DNA of 64,000 nt from Oscillospiraceae bacterium (GCA_022795735.1 JAAWHG010000008.1:1-64000), one strand, 5' to 3'. Shown: positions 7,651 to 16,463, numbered from the stretch's first letter. Numbers and translations are program-made. Notes: generated by a model not told the origin, from the sequence alone.

Positions 7651-8797
7651 CGGCAAGCCACCCCTTCCATCCCAAGTGCATCGTATCACAAAGAAAATAG
7701 GGTTCGTACTCGAATCCTGTCAGGTCCAACAGCGTCACATTAGAATAATTTTCCGCGATATTCCGAACCTTTTCGTAATACTGCTCCCGGCGCACAGCGG
7801 AGAAGCCGGTGTAATCATTCCAGCTCCCGTGCATTGGCACATGGACAAACAGCACCTCTATGTCCCGCAGCGCGCATAAATCCAGCAGGCAGGACAAGTC
7901 GCCGTACTCCGGGGACTCGTCATAGCTTAGCGCCTCATCCTTTCCCGCCTGTTGGGACAGCTTTGCGCCGATGTACGTGCTGTAGTAGCCATCCTGCATA
8001 TAAAACTCGTTATTTGTGACCATCTCCGCCGCCTGGGCCGATGCTTTTTCCTCCCAGACGGTCCAATCAAAGTCCAGCACAGGCGACCCGGTCCACTCGC
8101 CCCCGTCGCGCTCCGACAGCAATTTCCAAGCCCCGGCCAGGTCCTTGGCCTCCAGCAGCCACCCGGACAGGGCGGCATAGGGGACATAGGGCCAGCGGGG
8201 CGCACCGTTTGCCCAGGCGCGGCTTACCACATCCCCTGCGCTGTGCGCCACCGGATTGGAGCCGGTATTGTCCGCGTAAGCGGCAAACAGCGCCTGCACA
8301 CGCCCTGCGAGGTAAGCCTTGACCGTCTCCGGCACGGCACCATCGCCGAGAATATTCAAAAGCTGCCGTTCAGAGTAGTTGGCCATAAACAGATCGGGCG
8401 CAATCCCGCCCTCGACATAGGACTGCGGCGCGGTAATGAGCACGATTTTTTTGCCCCGCAGCTCCTCCCCCTGTCCGCCGACATTGAGCGCATGGATGAT
8501 AGACTGACAGGAACCCCGTCCCACCAAATCCACGCTGAGTCCGGAACCGGCGAAAAAATTGTACGGATGGGAGCAGATGTCGGTTGTTTTCAGCTCACTG
8601 GAACCAAAAATCAACAAATTGTTATCCTGCTGCGCCGCGCGCGACACCAACCACGCATTGGTGGTCTTCTCCCCGGCGTACTGTCCGGCGTGTACGGGGC
8701 CATAGTCCGGCATGAAAGCCCGGAGGCAAACCGGAACCGCCGCCAGTGCAGCCAGAACCGCCGCCAGCGTCAGCAGCGCGGCAATCCCCCTTTTCAT
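7613..8797 (-). CDS. dltD: D-alanyl transfer protein DltD
   Basis: 394 residues. An N-terminal membrane anchor (4-26) is followed by an extracytoplasmic SGNH-like hydrolase fold: the catalytic serine lies in LLIFGSSEL (residues 61-69) and the Asp/His pair in CDTMHLGW (Asp371, His374). DltD acts outside the membrane in moving D-alanine to teichoic acid with DltB and DltX. Its ATG overlaps the dltC stop codon by 4 bases. The assignment is secure because it lies in a complete dltA-B-C-D set. Length is close to the usual 390-420 residues. Confidence 0.95.
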   Translation of the reverse strand: MKRGIAALLTLAAVLAALAAVPVCLRAFMPDYGPVHAGQYAGEKTTNAWLVSRAAQQDNNLLIFGSSELKTTDICSHPYNFFAGSGLSVDLVGRGSCQSIIHALNVGGQGEELRGKKIVLITAPQSYVEGGIAPDLFMANYSERQLLNILGDGAVPETVKAYLAGRVQALFAAYADNTGSNPVAHSAGDVVSRAWANGAPRWPYVPYAALSGWLLEAKDLAGAWKLLSERDGGEWTGSPVLDFDWTVWEEKASAQAAEMVTNNEFYMQDGYYSTYIGAKLSQQAGKDEALSYDESPEYGDLSCLLDLCALRDIEVLFVHVPMHGSWNDYTGFSAVRREQYYEKVRNIAENYSNVTLLDLTGFEYEPYFLCDTMHLGWKGWLAVDRAIVEFYQQG

Positions 8798-9018
8798 TTC
8801 TCTGCCAACGCGGCAATCTTGGCCGGGGTGCTCAATTGGACCCGCTCCAACGCCGCCGGGTCCAGTTTGACCTTCATCTGGTTTTCCAACTCCACCAGCA
8901 GCTGCACCAGTCCAAAGGAATCCAAAATTCCCTCTTCAAACAGTTCCGTATCCGGTGTAATCTCGCCCTCATCGGCGCCGCAAATGCCGTTCAAAATCTC
9001 AATGATGGTATCAATCAT
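8794..9018 (-). CDS. dltC: D-alanyl carrier protein DltC
   Basis: 74 residues, an acyl-carrier fold. The phosphopantetheine attachment serine is Ser34 in the motif GILDSFGLVQL. DltA loads D-alanine onto the thiol of its prosthetic group, and DltB passes it through the membrane. Overlaps dltD by 4 bases and follows dltB by 12 bases. A separate fatty-acid acyl carrier is encoded at 22116-22334; the FG after the serine and the dlt context separate the two. Confidence 0.96.
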   Translation of the reverse strand: MIDTIIEILNGICGADEGEITPDTELFEEGILDSFGLVQLLVELENQMKVKLDPAALERVQLSTPAKIAALAEK

Positions 9019-9030
9019 AGCAAGCTCCTT

Positions 9031-10170
9031 TCAAAAAAAACGGCCCGAGAAGATCAGCAGGCCAACCCCGAACAGATGACAGGTGATAATCCCCATGATA
9101 ACCCGTGGGACGGGACGCTTTTTCAGTTTCTTGAACCGTTTCCATCTTGTGTCCAACGCCTCGTTCACGCCCATCAGGACGCCATGGTAGCAACCGTAAA
9201 TCAGGAAATGCAGACTCAAGCCGTGCCAAATTCCCATCAGGGTCATCGTGAGAAAATACCCCAGATAGGAGGCGGTACGTTTTCCCCGAAACCATTTCCC
9301 CCGCAGGGCCGTCATGCAGAAACGGGTGTAGACATAGTCCCGCAGCCAAGTGGACAGGGAGATGTGCCACCGCGCCCAAAAATCTTTGAGGTCAGCCGCC
9401 AGAAAGGGGCGGTTAAAATTGTCCGGTAACCGGACCCCCAACAGATACGCCGTCCCCACCGCCATGCGGCTATAGCCGGCAAAATTGAAAAACATGAATA
9501 GAGTGTATCCGTAGAGATAGCTCAGCGTCGGCAAAAATCCGCTTTCCGGCAGCCTCGCAATCCAGAGGTTCCAGATCAGGTTGCCCAGGCAGAAGTTATA
9601 GAACGCGCCGGTCGCCAGCTTCCACACGCCGTCCCGAAGCAAAACGGCATACGCTTCCCGCCCGGGAACGGAATGCAAATCCTCCGTAAAGCGGCGGTAG
9701 CGGTCCAGCGGCCCGGCGGACACGCTGGGGGCAAACAGAAGGAAATAGCTGAAATCCAGCAGATTGACCGACTTCAAATGCCCGTCATAGCAGTCCAGCA
9801 ACACCTGTACCGCCCGAAAGCTCATATAACTAATTCCCAGCAATGAGAACAGCCGCAGCCTCGGAAACAGCCCGCCCAGCTTCACCGCCAGCAGCGGCGC
9901 AATAGACAGCGAGAGAAAAACCAGCAGTAGCCAGAGCTGTCCGCAGCGCCTTTGAAGCCGGACATAGCCGCAGCACAGGCCGGTTTCCAACGCCCAAAAG
10001 GCCAGCAGGGTCACTCTGGCTGTCCAGGAGTCGAACACGGCCAGCAGCAGCGCGGCGGTGGCAAGTATACCGTAACCCCGCGTTGACTTTCCCAAAAGCC
10101 CCAGCACAGCCGCCGGAATCAGCACGACAGTCAGGACGCAGAAAAAGGCGAGTCCGCCGTATGGGGTCAT
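9031..10170 (-). CDS. dltB: D-alanyl transfer membrane protein DltB (MBOAT)
   Basis: 379 residues, about eleven hydrophobic segments. MBOAT signatures: FWARWHISLSTWLRDYVYT and the catalytic His316 in MGIWHGLSLHFLIYGCYHG. DltB accepts D-alanine from DltC and supports its passage to the outer face, where DltX and DltD complete the transfer to teichoic acid. Length matches the family (about 380-410). Spaced 13 bases after dltA. A second, unrelated-in-context MBOAT protein is encoded at 16464-17792. Confidence 0.95.
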   Translation of the reverse strand: MTPYGGLAFFCVLTVVLIPAAVLGLLGKSTRGYGILATAALLLAVFDSWTARVTLLAFWALETGLCCGYVRLQRRCGQLWLLLVFLSLSIAPLLAVKLGGLFPRLRLFSLLGISYMSFRAVQVLLDCYDGHLKSVNLLDFSYFLLFAPSVSAGPLDRYRRFTEDLHSVPGREAYAVLLRDGVWKLATGAFYNFCLGNLIWNLWIARLPESGFLPTLSYLYGYTLFMFFNFAGYSRMAVGTAYLLGVRLPDNFNRPFLAADLKDFWARWHISLSTWLRDYVYTRFCMTALRGKWFRGKRTASYLGYFLTMTLMGIWHGLSLHFLIYGCYHGVLMGVNEALDTRWKRFKKLKKRPVPRVIMGIITCHLFGVGLLIFSGRFF

Positions 10171-10183
10171 GGGGTTCCCTCCT

Positions 10184-11680
10184 TCACAGCCTTGCGGCCA
10201 GCGCCTTTTTATCGACCTTCCCGTTGGTGTTCAGGGGGAAGGAATCCACCGCCAGAATCTTTCGGGGAATCATATAAGCTGGTAAGGTCCCCGCCAAAGC
10301 CTCCCTAATCTGCTTGGCGCGTTTCAGCGAGGGCAGTCCATCCGGCTTTTCCAGCAGTACAAAAGCGGTCAGCCCCGTCACCTTGCCGTCCTGGCAGACC
10401 GGAAGGACAGCCGCCCGCGCAATGTTTGAAACCTTGGTCAGGTTGCTCTCCACATCCTCCAGCTCCACCCGAAAGCCATTCAGCTTGACCTGCCCGTCCA
10501 GACGGCCCAGATAATAGAGCAAGCCTGCCTCCCGATAGCAGAGGTCGCCGGTGCGATAACCCCGAACGCCATTTTCTTCAAAGAATACCCGCTCGTTCAA
10601 CTCCGGGCGATTTAAATAACCGGGGCTGACACTGCCGCCCAGGAGCAGCAGTTCTCCTTCCTTCCCGTCCGGAAGGTACCTGCCGGTCTCCACGTCGGCG
10701 ATCTCACAGCGCAGATTGGAAAAGCCATAGCCAATGGGCAGCGACGCCCGGGCCGCACACAGCGCTTCGGTCACCTCCACTGCGGTAACCAGGACGGTCG
10801 CCTCGGTGGGGCCGTAGGCATTATACACCTTCGCCCCGGGAAAACGTTCCAGCATCTGCCGCCCGAGCTTGCAGGTCATAACCTCGCCGCAAAAGACAAA
10901 TTTCTGCGCGCGGGGCAGCAGCGCCGTGCGGAACTGTTCCGACTGCAAGCACAGCTCCCCCAGCGAGGGCGTCGAAACCCAAAGGCTGATGCCCGACTCT
11001 CGCAGGGTGGCAAACAGGACCGGGGTATCGTTCAGCGCCGCCCGGTCAACGGTATAAAGGGTCATACCCCGGCTCAGGGCGTAGTAGAGGGCGCAGACCG
11101 AGACATCAAAGGAGTAGGAAATCTCATTGAGGCAGACACCCCCCTCTTCCGGCAGCACAAACCATGGCGCGACGCCCCGGTCAAAGGACGCGATATTACC
11201 CGCCGTCACCTGCACCCCTTTGGGCCGCCCGGTCGAGCCGGAGGTGAAGAGGATATAGGCCACCTCCTCCGGCGCAATCCAATTGCCGCGAGCGGGCTCG
11301 CCGCCGGATGAGAAAATCTCCGCAAGGGCGGCGTCGTCCAGCACCGTTTCGGCTTCGAGGCCCATGTGGTAAAAGTCCACAATCACACGGGGCCGCACCT
11401 CCTCCGCGATCTGCGCCGCCCGCTCCCGGGGAAATGTGGTGTCCACCGGCACATAGCCCCGCCCCGCCTTGAGCGCGCCAAACATGCAGGCCGGGATATC
11501 CAGCTCCTTATGCCCATAGATCATAACGGGCGTCCGGTCATCGCCAAAGGTATCGAGCAGCCACGCGGCGAACGCGTCCGAACGCCGGTCCAGTTCGGCG
11601 AAGGATAGCATATCTTCCCTGTATCGGATGGCGGTCCGGTCCGTAGCGGCGTATTTTTTTAAGGCCTCTAAAAGAAACAA
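10184..11680 (-). CDS. dltA: D-alanine--carrier protein ligase DltA
   Basis: 498 residues, the normal length. An adenylate-forming enzyme with the P-loop-like motif ILFTSGSTGRPKGV, the aromatic motif VYNAYGPTEATV, the hinge YRTGDLCYRE and the catalytic lysine in NTNGKVDKKAL near the C-terminus. It activates D-alanine with ATP and loads it onto DltC in the cytoplasm, the first step of D-alanylation of teichoic acids, which lowers surface negative charge. Located 15 bases after a transglutaminase-like gene, so it lies inside rather than at the head of its operon. Confidence 0.96.
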   Translation of the reverse strand: MFLLEALKKYAATDRTAIRYREDMLSFAELDRRSDAFAAWLLDTFGDDRTPVMIYGHKELDIPACMFGALKAGRGYVPVDTTFPRERAAQIAEEVRPRVIVDFYHMGLEAETVLDDAALAEIFSSGGEPARGNWIAPEEVAYILFTSGSTGRPKGVQVTAGNIASFDRGVAPWFVLPEEGGVCLNEISYSFDVSVCALYYALSRGMTLYTVDRAALNDTPVLFATLRESGISLWVSTPSLGELCLQSEQFRTALLPRAQKFVFCGEVMTCKLGRQMLERFPGAKVYNAYGPTEATVLVTAVEVTEALCAARASLPIGYGFSNLRCEIADVETGRYLPDGKEGELLLLGGSVSPGYLNRPELNERVFFEENGVRGYRTGDLCYREAGLLYYLGRLDGQVKLNGFRVELEDVESNLTKVSNIARAAVLPVCQDGKVTGLTAFVLLEKPDGLPSLKRAKQIREALAGTLPAYMIPRKILAVDSFPLNTNGKVDKKALAARL

Positions 11681-11695
11681 AACAACAACCTCTTT

Positions 11696-12295
11696 TTATG
11701 AATCTGTATCCATTCTAATCTCTTCAAAGCGGTGGGTATCCCGCATCCCCTCGCTCTCCCGCATAAAAAAGTCTCTGGGGTTGCCGGCAAAGGTACTTCC
11801 ATAAAGGGGGTCAAAGTGATACACCCTCCCATCTTGAAGTTTGCCCGCCGTCCAGGCGTGGTCCACCCACATGCCGTCCTCCCGAAGAAACTGGCCGGTA
11901 ACGATAACGGCCTCGCAGCCCAACCGCCGCAGCAGCACCGCCGTCAAGGCAGCCTCGCCGTCGCAGTTGCCCTTGCGCTTGTTCAGCGTCTCCCCGGCCA
12001 GCTCATTCACCAATTGATCCGTAAAGCCGCCGGCGGTGTCCGCCGTACCCGGCCGGTACTTGATTTCCGCGCAAAGCCAATCATATACCGTCCCCATATT
12101 TTCTTCTTGGGACGCCTTTGGGTCACAGATTTCCTGTAACAGGGCCAAAACCGATTCGTCCAGACTTTCCACGCCGGTAACCGGCCCCGTCGGGACGAAA
12201 AGCTTAGACCGAAATTGCTGCGCAATCATCAGCCCAGCCAGAACCAGCGCCGCAACAATACAGCCGCCCACAACGATAACCGGCCTCTTCCTCAT
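11696..12295 (-). CDS. Membrane-anchored transglutaminase-like protein
   Basis: 199 residues from the ATG at 12295 (MRKRPVIVVGGCIVAALVLA); the frame is open to 12352, but that start would overlap the previous gene by 38 bases and put a charged tail before the membrane helix. Residues 5-25 are a signal anchor. The papain-fold domain carries Cys111 (KGNCDGEAALTAVLLRRLGC), His146 (WVDHAWTAG) and Asp162 (VYHFDPLYG). The family includes exported proteases and cross-linking enzymes. It is placed directly before dltA, between lipoprotein genes and the D-alanylation genes. Substrate unknown. Confidence 0.83.
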   Translation of the reverse strand: MRKRPVIVVGGCIVAALVLAGLMIAQQFRSKLFVPTGPVTGVESLDESVLALLQEICDPKASQEENMGTVYDWLCAEIKYRPGTADTAGGFTDQLVNELAGETLNKRKGNCDGEAALTAVLLRRLGCEAVIVTGQFLREDGMWVDHAWTAGKLQDGRVYHFDPLYGSTFAGNPRDFFMRESEGMRDTHRFEEIRMDTDS

Positions 12296-12314
12296 ACTTT
12301 TCGTCGCTTCCTTT

Positions 12315-12821
12315 TTATTCGCTTCGGTGTTCCGAGATAATTCCAATCGCACTCACCTTGCCGTCGGTAAATTCAAAATAAAGGGATGCCGGTTCATTGT
12401 CCGGCGAGGCGGTCTCCTTCTCATAGGACAAAACGGTTCCCGCCTCGGTGTAGCCATCGCCGTAGGTTTCCACCACCTGATCGCGGCTGTCGCCCAAGGC
12501 GATTCCCGCCGGAGTCTGCACATCACCGCCGGTGCAGTAAAGCTCCATAAGCTTGTCAACGCCGCCGTCCGGATAGGTATAGACCACTGCGTTTTCATAG
12601 GTATAGGTCTTGTCCATTCCATCGTAGACGCAGGAGATGGCCTCCGCGTATTCGTAAGACCCGCCAAGGCCATTCAGCACGTCGAGTACGGACGCCGCCG
12701 ACAAGGTATCCTCTATCGTGACCCCGCCGATTTTCAAGGCCGGGTCCGCCGCCGCCTTCGATCCGCCGCAGCCGGTCAGCAGCAGCGCCAGAACGACGGC
12801 GTATCCGATTGCTTTCTTCAT
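12315..12821 (-). CDS. Small lipoprotein, family member 2
   Basis: 168 residues. Lipobox LLTGCGG (Cys18). Two repeated halves can be seen: VLDVLNGLGGSYEYAEAISC followed by YTYENAVVYTYPDGG, and IALGDSRDQVVETYGDGYTE followed by SLYFEFTDGKVSAIGI. The second half has the G-x-S-x-x-x-V motif and closing strand typical of BamE/SmpA-type domains. The first half matches the lipoproteins at 7156-7479 and 12821-13291. It shares one base with the previous gene (TAATG-type junction). I infer a membrane-anchored protein facing outward; no activity can be assigned. Confidence 0.78.
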   Translation of the reverse strand: MKKAIGYAVVLALLLTGCGGSKAAADPALKIGGVTIEDTLSAASVLDVLNGLGGSYEYAEAISCVYDGMDKTYTYENAVVYTYPDGGVDKLMELYCTGGDVQTPAGIALGDSRDQVVETYGDGYTEAGTVLSYEKETASPDNEPASLYFEFTDGKVSAIGIISEHRSE

Positions 12822-13291
12822 TATTCCGCCTCCGCGTCCACCACAGTTTCCACACCGTTCTCCTTATAGGTAAATACCAAAAATCCATCGTAAAAAAGGA
12901 CCCCATCGTCGCCCGGTCCGGAACAGGAGTACTCATAGCGGCTGCTCTCCGGCTCTCCGATGGCGGCGTAGAGCGCGCTGATGTCCTGATCCACGCAGGC
13001 CAGCGCCTTTTCCAGCCTGTCGCCGGACGGCTCAGACATGGGTGCCGGCTCCGGTGTTGACTCGGGTTCGGGCTCTGGTATTGGTTCCGCTACAGACTCC
13101 GATATTGATTTCGGTTCCGCTTTGGATTCAGGTTCCGGCTCCGCCGCAGAGGGCGTATCCTCTCCGGAGACTGTAGTCTCCGCCGCTGAAATCTCTGGGG
13201 CAGATACCGGTGCCGGCGCAGCCTCCTTTGCAGTACAGGCCGTCAGCAAAAGCAAGGCAAGCGTCAGGGAAATGCAACTGCTCTTTTTCAT
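12821..13291 (-). CDS. Small lipoprotein, family member 1
   Basis: 156 residues from the ATG at 13291, chosen because AGGAG lies 7 bases upstream and a lipobox (LLLTACTAK) follows. A long Pro/Glu/Ser linker spans about residues 30-100. The C-terminal 50 residues (ISALYAAIGEPESSRYEYSC, DGVLFYDGFLVFTYKE) are the domain shared with the lipoproteins at 7156-7479 and 12315-12821. Second gene of the operon. The acidic linker would hold the small domain away from the membrane, possibly within the wall. No function recognised. Confidence 0.78.
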   Translation of the reverse strand: MKKSSCISLTLALLLLTACTAKEAAPAPVSAPEISAAETTVSGEDTPSAAEPEPESKAEPKSISESVAEPIPEPEPESTPEPAPMSEPSGDRLEKALACVDQDISALYAAIGEPESSRYEYSCSGPGDDGVLFYDGFLVFTYKENGVETVVDAEAE

Positions 13292-13301
13292 GCTTGATCT
13301 C

Positions 13302-14771
13302 CTAATTTTTGATATAATTCGCCGGCGCGGTTTCATAGGTAGACTTGAACACGCCAAACTCCTCATTGCTGATGCCGTTCTGGATGTTATTGCTCTCAAT
13401 TTGGGCATCGAAGATCAGCGTCTTGCCGTCCATCGGAATTTCCAGCCATGCGTGCGGGTAAGCGCTCGGGCCCCAGCGAACATAAGCACAGCGTCCGATC
13501 ACTGCCGCGGCATCCAGGCCCAGCCGTTTGGCGCAGAAATAATAGGCGGCGGCGTAATTGTAGCAGTCTCCCTTTCCGGTCTCAAAAATCTTTTTCGCAT
13601 ACTCCACCGCATCCGCGTGGGGCATGGTCTTGACGGTGTCGGGATAAGCCTCGTTGCGGCCCAGGTATCTGAAGGTACGGATGACGCGATTGCAGGCATA
13701 AAGCTTTTCCGCCTGGGTCATGTCCGCCTTTGTCTCTTTCTGTAAAATGTCCTCCACATACCGGTCCAACTCGGCGTCGCCGCTTGTGTAGCGTCCGCTG
13801 GCGTCAAAGTGAAAACCGTGCCATTCGCCGTTTTTCAGCAAGGTCCCTTCACTGGTGCAGAAGACCGGGCTTCCGTCCACCAGATGGATTGCCTCGTCGG
13901 CATACACCCTGCCATGATCTTCCGAAATCAGACAGCTCATGCCGCCCACTTCCCGCAGGCCGGGCGTCTCGTCCACCGTTCCGTTCTCTTTTATATAGTA
14001 CGCCACTCCATCCAGCGCGTGCAGGCCGGGCGTAAAGGTTGGAATCTCCACCCCGCTCCAGTCCTCGCCGTGGTCCACTGCGGCTTCCAGAACATCATAA
14101 TAGGCAAAGTGATTTTTCGGCAGGTCCAGAAATACCTGTCCCGTCAGCCGGTCAATGGCCGCCCGGTCCGGGGTCCTGCCAAAGGCGCGGTTGCAGATGG
14201 CAACCACCGTGGCGCGGTCCGCCTTCTCCGTCGGGACAAACCGGGGCAGTCCCTCCAGCCAGCCGCGCTCCCTTGCCGCCTCCACCACCGGCGCATACCA
14301 TGGTTGGCCCGCAGACGCCTCGGGCGTCTTGACATCCAGCGCGCGGCAGAGAATCGTCAACAGCTCGGCGAGACTGATGTCCTGAAGCGGGCGCATGGAG
14401 CCGTCGTCATAGCCCCGGAGGACACCGGCGAGCTGTGTCACCGCCGGCCCGTACCATGCCGCCGGGTTCACGTCGGTAAACTGCCTGCCATCGGGCGCGG
14501 AGACGCCGAGGTTGCATAAAATCTGCGCAATTTCCGCGCGGGTACAGGTCTTTTCCGGCTGGAAAAAGCCCTTGTTTCCCTTTATGTATCTCTCCCGGAA
14601 CATTTTCTGCGCCGGAGCCGGTTCCCGCGCAGCCAGTAAATCCGCCTGTAAGCTCACATCCGGCTCCGCCGCCTCGGCCGCCCTCCGGTCCTCAAATTGG
14701 CAGCCTGCCAAAAAGGAAGTCGTGATTGCCAACGCCAGCGTCAGGCCGGCAAAGCGTGTACCATATTTCAA
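13302..14771 (-). CDS. SLH and transglutaminase-like lipoprotein, first gene of the long dlt operon
   Basis: 489 residues. Lipobox LAGC (Cys24). Residues about 58-205 contain SLH units (CTRAEIAQILCNLGV, FTDVNPAAWYGPAVTQLAGV, ADRATVVAICNRAFG). The C-terminal domain is transglutaminase-like with Cys403 (GKGDCYNYAAAYYFCAKRLG), His440 (AYPHAWLEI) and Asp455 (LIFDAQIES). Having both a lipid anchor and wall-polymer-binding units could bridge membrane and wall. The segment before the catalytic domain is shared with the lipoprotein at 4395-5216. A good promoter lies about 60 bases upstream. The catalytic triad is intact; target unknown. Confidence 0.87.
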   Translation of the reverse strand: MKYGTRFAGLTLALAITTSFLAGCQFEDRRAAEAAEPDVSLQADLLAAREPAPAQKMFRERYIKGNKGFFQPEKTCTRAEIAQILCNLGVSAPDGRQFTDVNPAAWYGPAVTQLAGVLRGYDDGSMRPLQDISLAELLTILCRALDVKTPEASAGQPWYAPVVEAARERGWLEGLPRFVPTEKADRATVVAICNRAFGRTPDRAAIDRLTGQVFLDLPKNHFAYYDVLEAAVDHGEDWSGVEIPTFTPGLHALDGVAYYIKENGTVDETPGLREVGGMSCLISEDHGRVYADEAIHLVDGSPVFCTSEGTLLKNGEWHGFHFDASGRYTSGDAELDRYVEDILQKETKADMTQAEKLYACNRVIRTFRYLGRNEAYPDTVKTMPHADAVEYAKKIFETGKGDCYNYAAAYYFCAKRLGLDAAAVIGRCAYVRWGPSAYPHAWLEIPMDGKTLIFDAQIESNNIQNGISNEEFGVFKSTYETAPANYIKN

Positions 14772-14839
14772 AACCGCTCACCCTTCTTCCCTGCCGCCCA
14801 CAACGGAGCGGCCGATTTTGACATATTTCCTCAAATTAG

Positions 14840-14868
14840 ATTATACCCTGCGGCCGTAGGCAAGTCAA
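14840..14868 (-). promoter_or_regulatory. Promoter of the long dlt operon
   Basis: TTGACT (14868-14863), 17-base spacer, TATAAT (14845-14840) on the minus strand. No other strong promoter or terminator is visible down to 3.9 kb, so it may drive all 14 genes. Confidence 0.7.
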
Positions 14869-14919
14869 TATTCAGATCGAAAAAAGCGCTACTTTGACAC
14901 GGCATCGAAAAAATAACCA

Positions 14920-14948
14920 TTGTCAAACCGTCCCCCGTGGTGTATAGT
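14920..14948 (+). promoter_or_regulatory. Promoter of the nfeD-SPFH-MBOAT-DHHW operon
   Basis: TTGTCA (14920-14925), 17-base spacer, TATAGT (14943-14948). The first gene starts at 15002 after AAAGGATG. It is divergent from the dlt-operon promoter, about 50 bases away. Confidence 0.65.
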
Positions 14949-15001
14949 AGTGATAGAAGCAATAAAGCCTACTCATTTAATGATAGAAAGGATGAGCTGA
15001 T

Positions 15002-15526
15002 ATGACGCTTGGAGCCTTGATCTGGCTGTCCCTTGCCATCCTCCTCGGCATGATTGAAGGCATGACGGCAGGACTTGTGTCCATCTGGTTCGCAGGCGGC
15101 GCGGTCACGGCTTTTATCATCGCGCTGCTCGGCGGGGGATTCGTTCTGCAAATCGTCGTATTTGTCGTAGCCTCTGCAATCCTGCTGGGCTGTATGCGTT
15201 CCCTGACCCGAAAGAAAATACTGGTTGAGACCATCGCCACCAACGCCGACCGGATTTTGGGCCGCTTGGCAGTGGTCAGCGAGCCCATTGACAACCTAAA
15301 AGCCACCGGCGCGGTGCGCATTGACGGCGTGGAATGGACCGCCCGCTGCGAATCGGAAAACATCATCAGCGCTGGCGAGACGGTCAAAATTTTGCAGATC
15401 GACGGCGTAAAAGTCGTGGTCGAACCGGCGTCCCAGCCGGTGGACGCCGAAAAACCGGCTGCCCAACCGGCCGGGCAGCCGGAGCCGGCGGCTGGCTCAG
15501 CCGAACCGGCCGCCAGCGCGTCATAA
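15002..15526 (+). CDS. NfeD-like membrane protein
   Basis: 174 residues. Three hydrophobic segments (about 4-25, 28-45, 48-66) are followed by an OB-fold NfeD domain (IATNADRILGRLAVVSEPID, GAVRIDGVEWTARCE, GETVKILQIDGVKVVV) and an Ala/Pro-rich tail. Short NfeD proteins lack the protease part and partner with SPFH proteins encoded next door, as here (22 bases away). The pair is thought to organise membrane microdomains. First gene of a four-gene operon. Confidence 0.9.
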   Translation: MTLGALIWLSLAILLGMIEGMTAGLVSIWFAGGAVTAFIIALLGGGFVLQIVVFVVASAILLGCMRSLTRKKILVETIATNADRILGRLAVVSEPIDNLKATGAVRIDGVEWTARCESENIISAGETVKILQIDGVKVVVEPASQPVDAEKPAAQPAGQPEPAAGSAEPAASAS

Positions 15527-15548
15527 AATTTGAAGGAGGAATTTTATC

Positions 15549-16448
15549 ATGTCGGAATATGGACCCATTATTGCAATCGCCATATTGGTAATCGCCGTTC
15601 TGATTCTGCTCACGCGCAACATCTTTATCGTGCAGCAGTCCCGCGCCTATGTCGTCGAGCGTCTTGGCGCCTTCGCCGCCGTCTGGCAGGTGGGTATCCA
15701 CTTTAAGGTGCCGTTTATCGAACGGGTCGCCAAACGGGTCAGCCTCAAGGAGCAGGTCATGGACTACCCGCCCCAGCCGGTTATCACCAAGGATAACGTC
15801 ACCATGCAGATTGATACGGTGCTCTATTTCCAAATCACCGACCCCAAGCTCTACGCATACGGCGTCGAGCATCCCATGAGCGCCATTGAAAATCTGACTG
15901 CCACCACCCTCCGCAACATCATCGGCGATCTGGACCTCGAGCAAACCCTGACCAGCCGAGACATCATCAACACCAAGATGCGCGCCATCCTGGATGAAGC
16001 CACCGATCCCTGGGGCATCAAGGTCAACCGTGTCGAGCTGAAGAACATATTGCCGCCCCAGGACATCCAAAACTCCATGGAAAAGCAGATGAAAGCCGAA
16101 CGCGACCGCCGGCAGGCCGTTCTCCAGGCCCAGGGCCAGAAGGAGAGCCAGATTCTGGTGGCCGAGGGCGAAAAGCAGTCCGCCATCCTGCGGGCGGACG
16201 CCGCCAAGCAGACCGCCATCCTCAAGGCCGAAGGCGAGGCCCAGGCCATTCTGGAGGTCCAAAAGGCGCTGGCCGACTCACTCAAGCTCCTGAACGAGGC
16301 CGCCCCCAACGATCAGGTCATCAAGCTCAAGGCGCTGGAATCCATGCAAAAAATCGCCGACGGCCAGGCGACCAAGATCATTATTCCGTCGGAGCTCCAG
16401 GGCCTCGCGGGACTGGCCTCTACGGCCAAGGAAGTTTTTAAAAGCTGA
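15549..16448 (+). CDS. SPFH/band 7 (stomatin-like) protein
   Basis: 299 residues. An N-terminal membrane segment (IIAIAILVIAVLILL) is followed by the SPFH domain (VVERLGAFAAVWQVGIHFKV, YPPQPVITKDNVTMQIDTVL, NIIGDLDLEQTLTSRDIINT) and a long Ala/Glu/Gln-rich coiled coil (about 180-265) used for oligomerisation. Matches the QmcA/stomatin subgroup in length. Start ATG follows AAGGAGG. Partner of the preceding NfeD protein. A second, unrelated SPFH protein is encoded at 40151-41197. Confidence 0.93.
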   Translation: MSEYGPIIAIAILVIAVLILLTRNIFIVQQSRAYVVERLGAFAAVWQVGIHFKVPFIERVAKRVSLKEQVMDYPPQPVITKDNVTMQIDTVLYFQITDPKLYAYGVEHPMSAIENLTATTLRNIIGDLDLEQTLTSRDIINTKMRAILDEATDPWGIKVNRVELKNILPPQDIQNSMEKQMKAERDRRQAVLQAQGQKESQILVAEGEKQSAILRADAAKQTAILKAEGEAQAILEVQKALADSLKLLNEAAPNDQVIKLKALESMQKIADGQATKIIIPSELQGLAGLASTAKEVFKS

Positions 16449-16463
16449 CGGGAGGCGTTGCCT

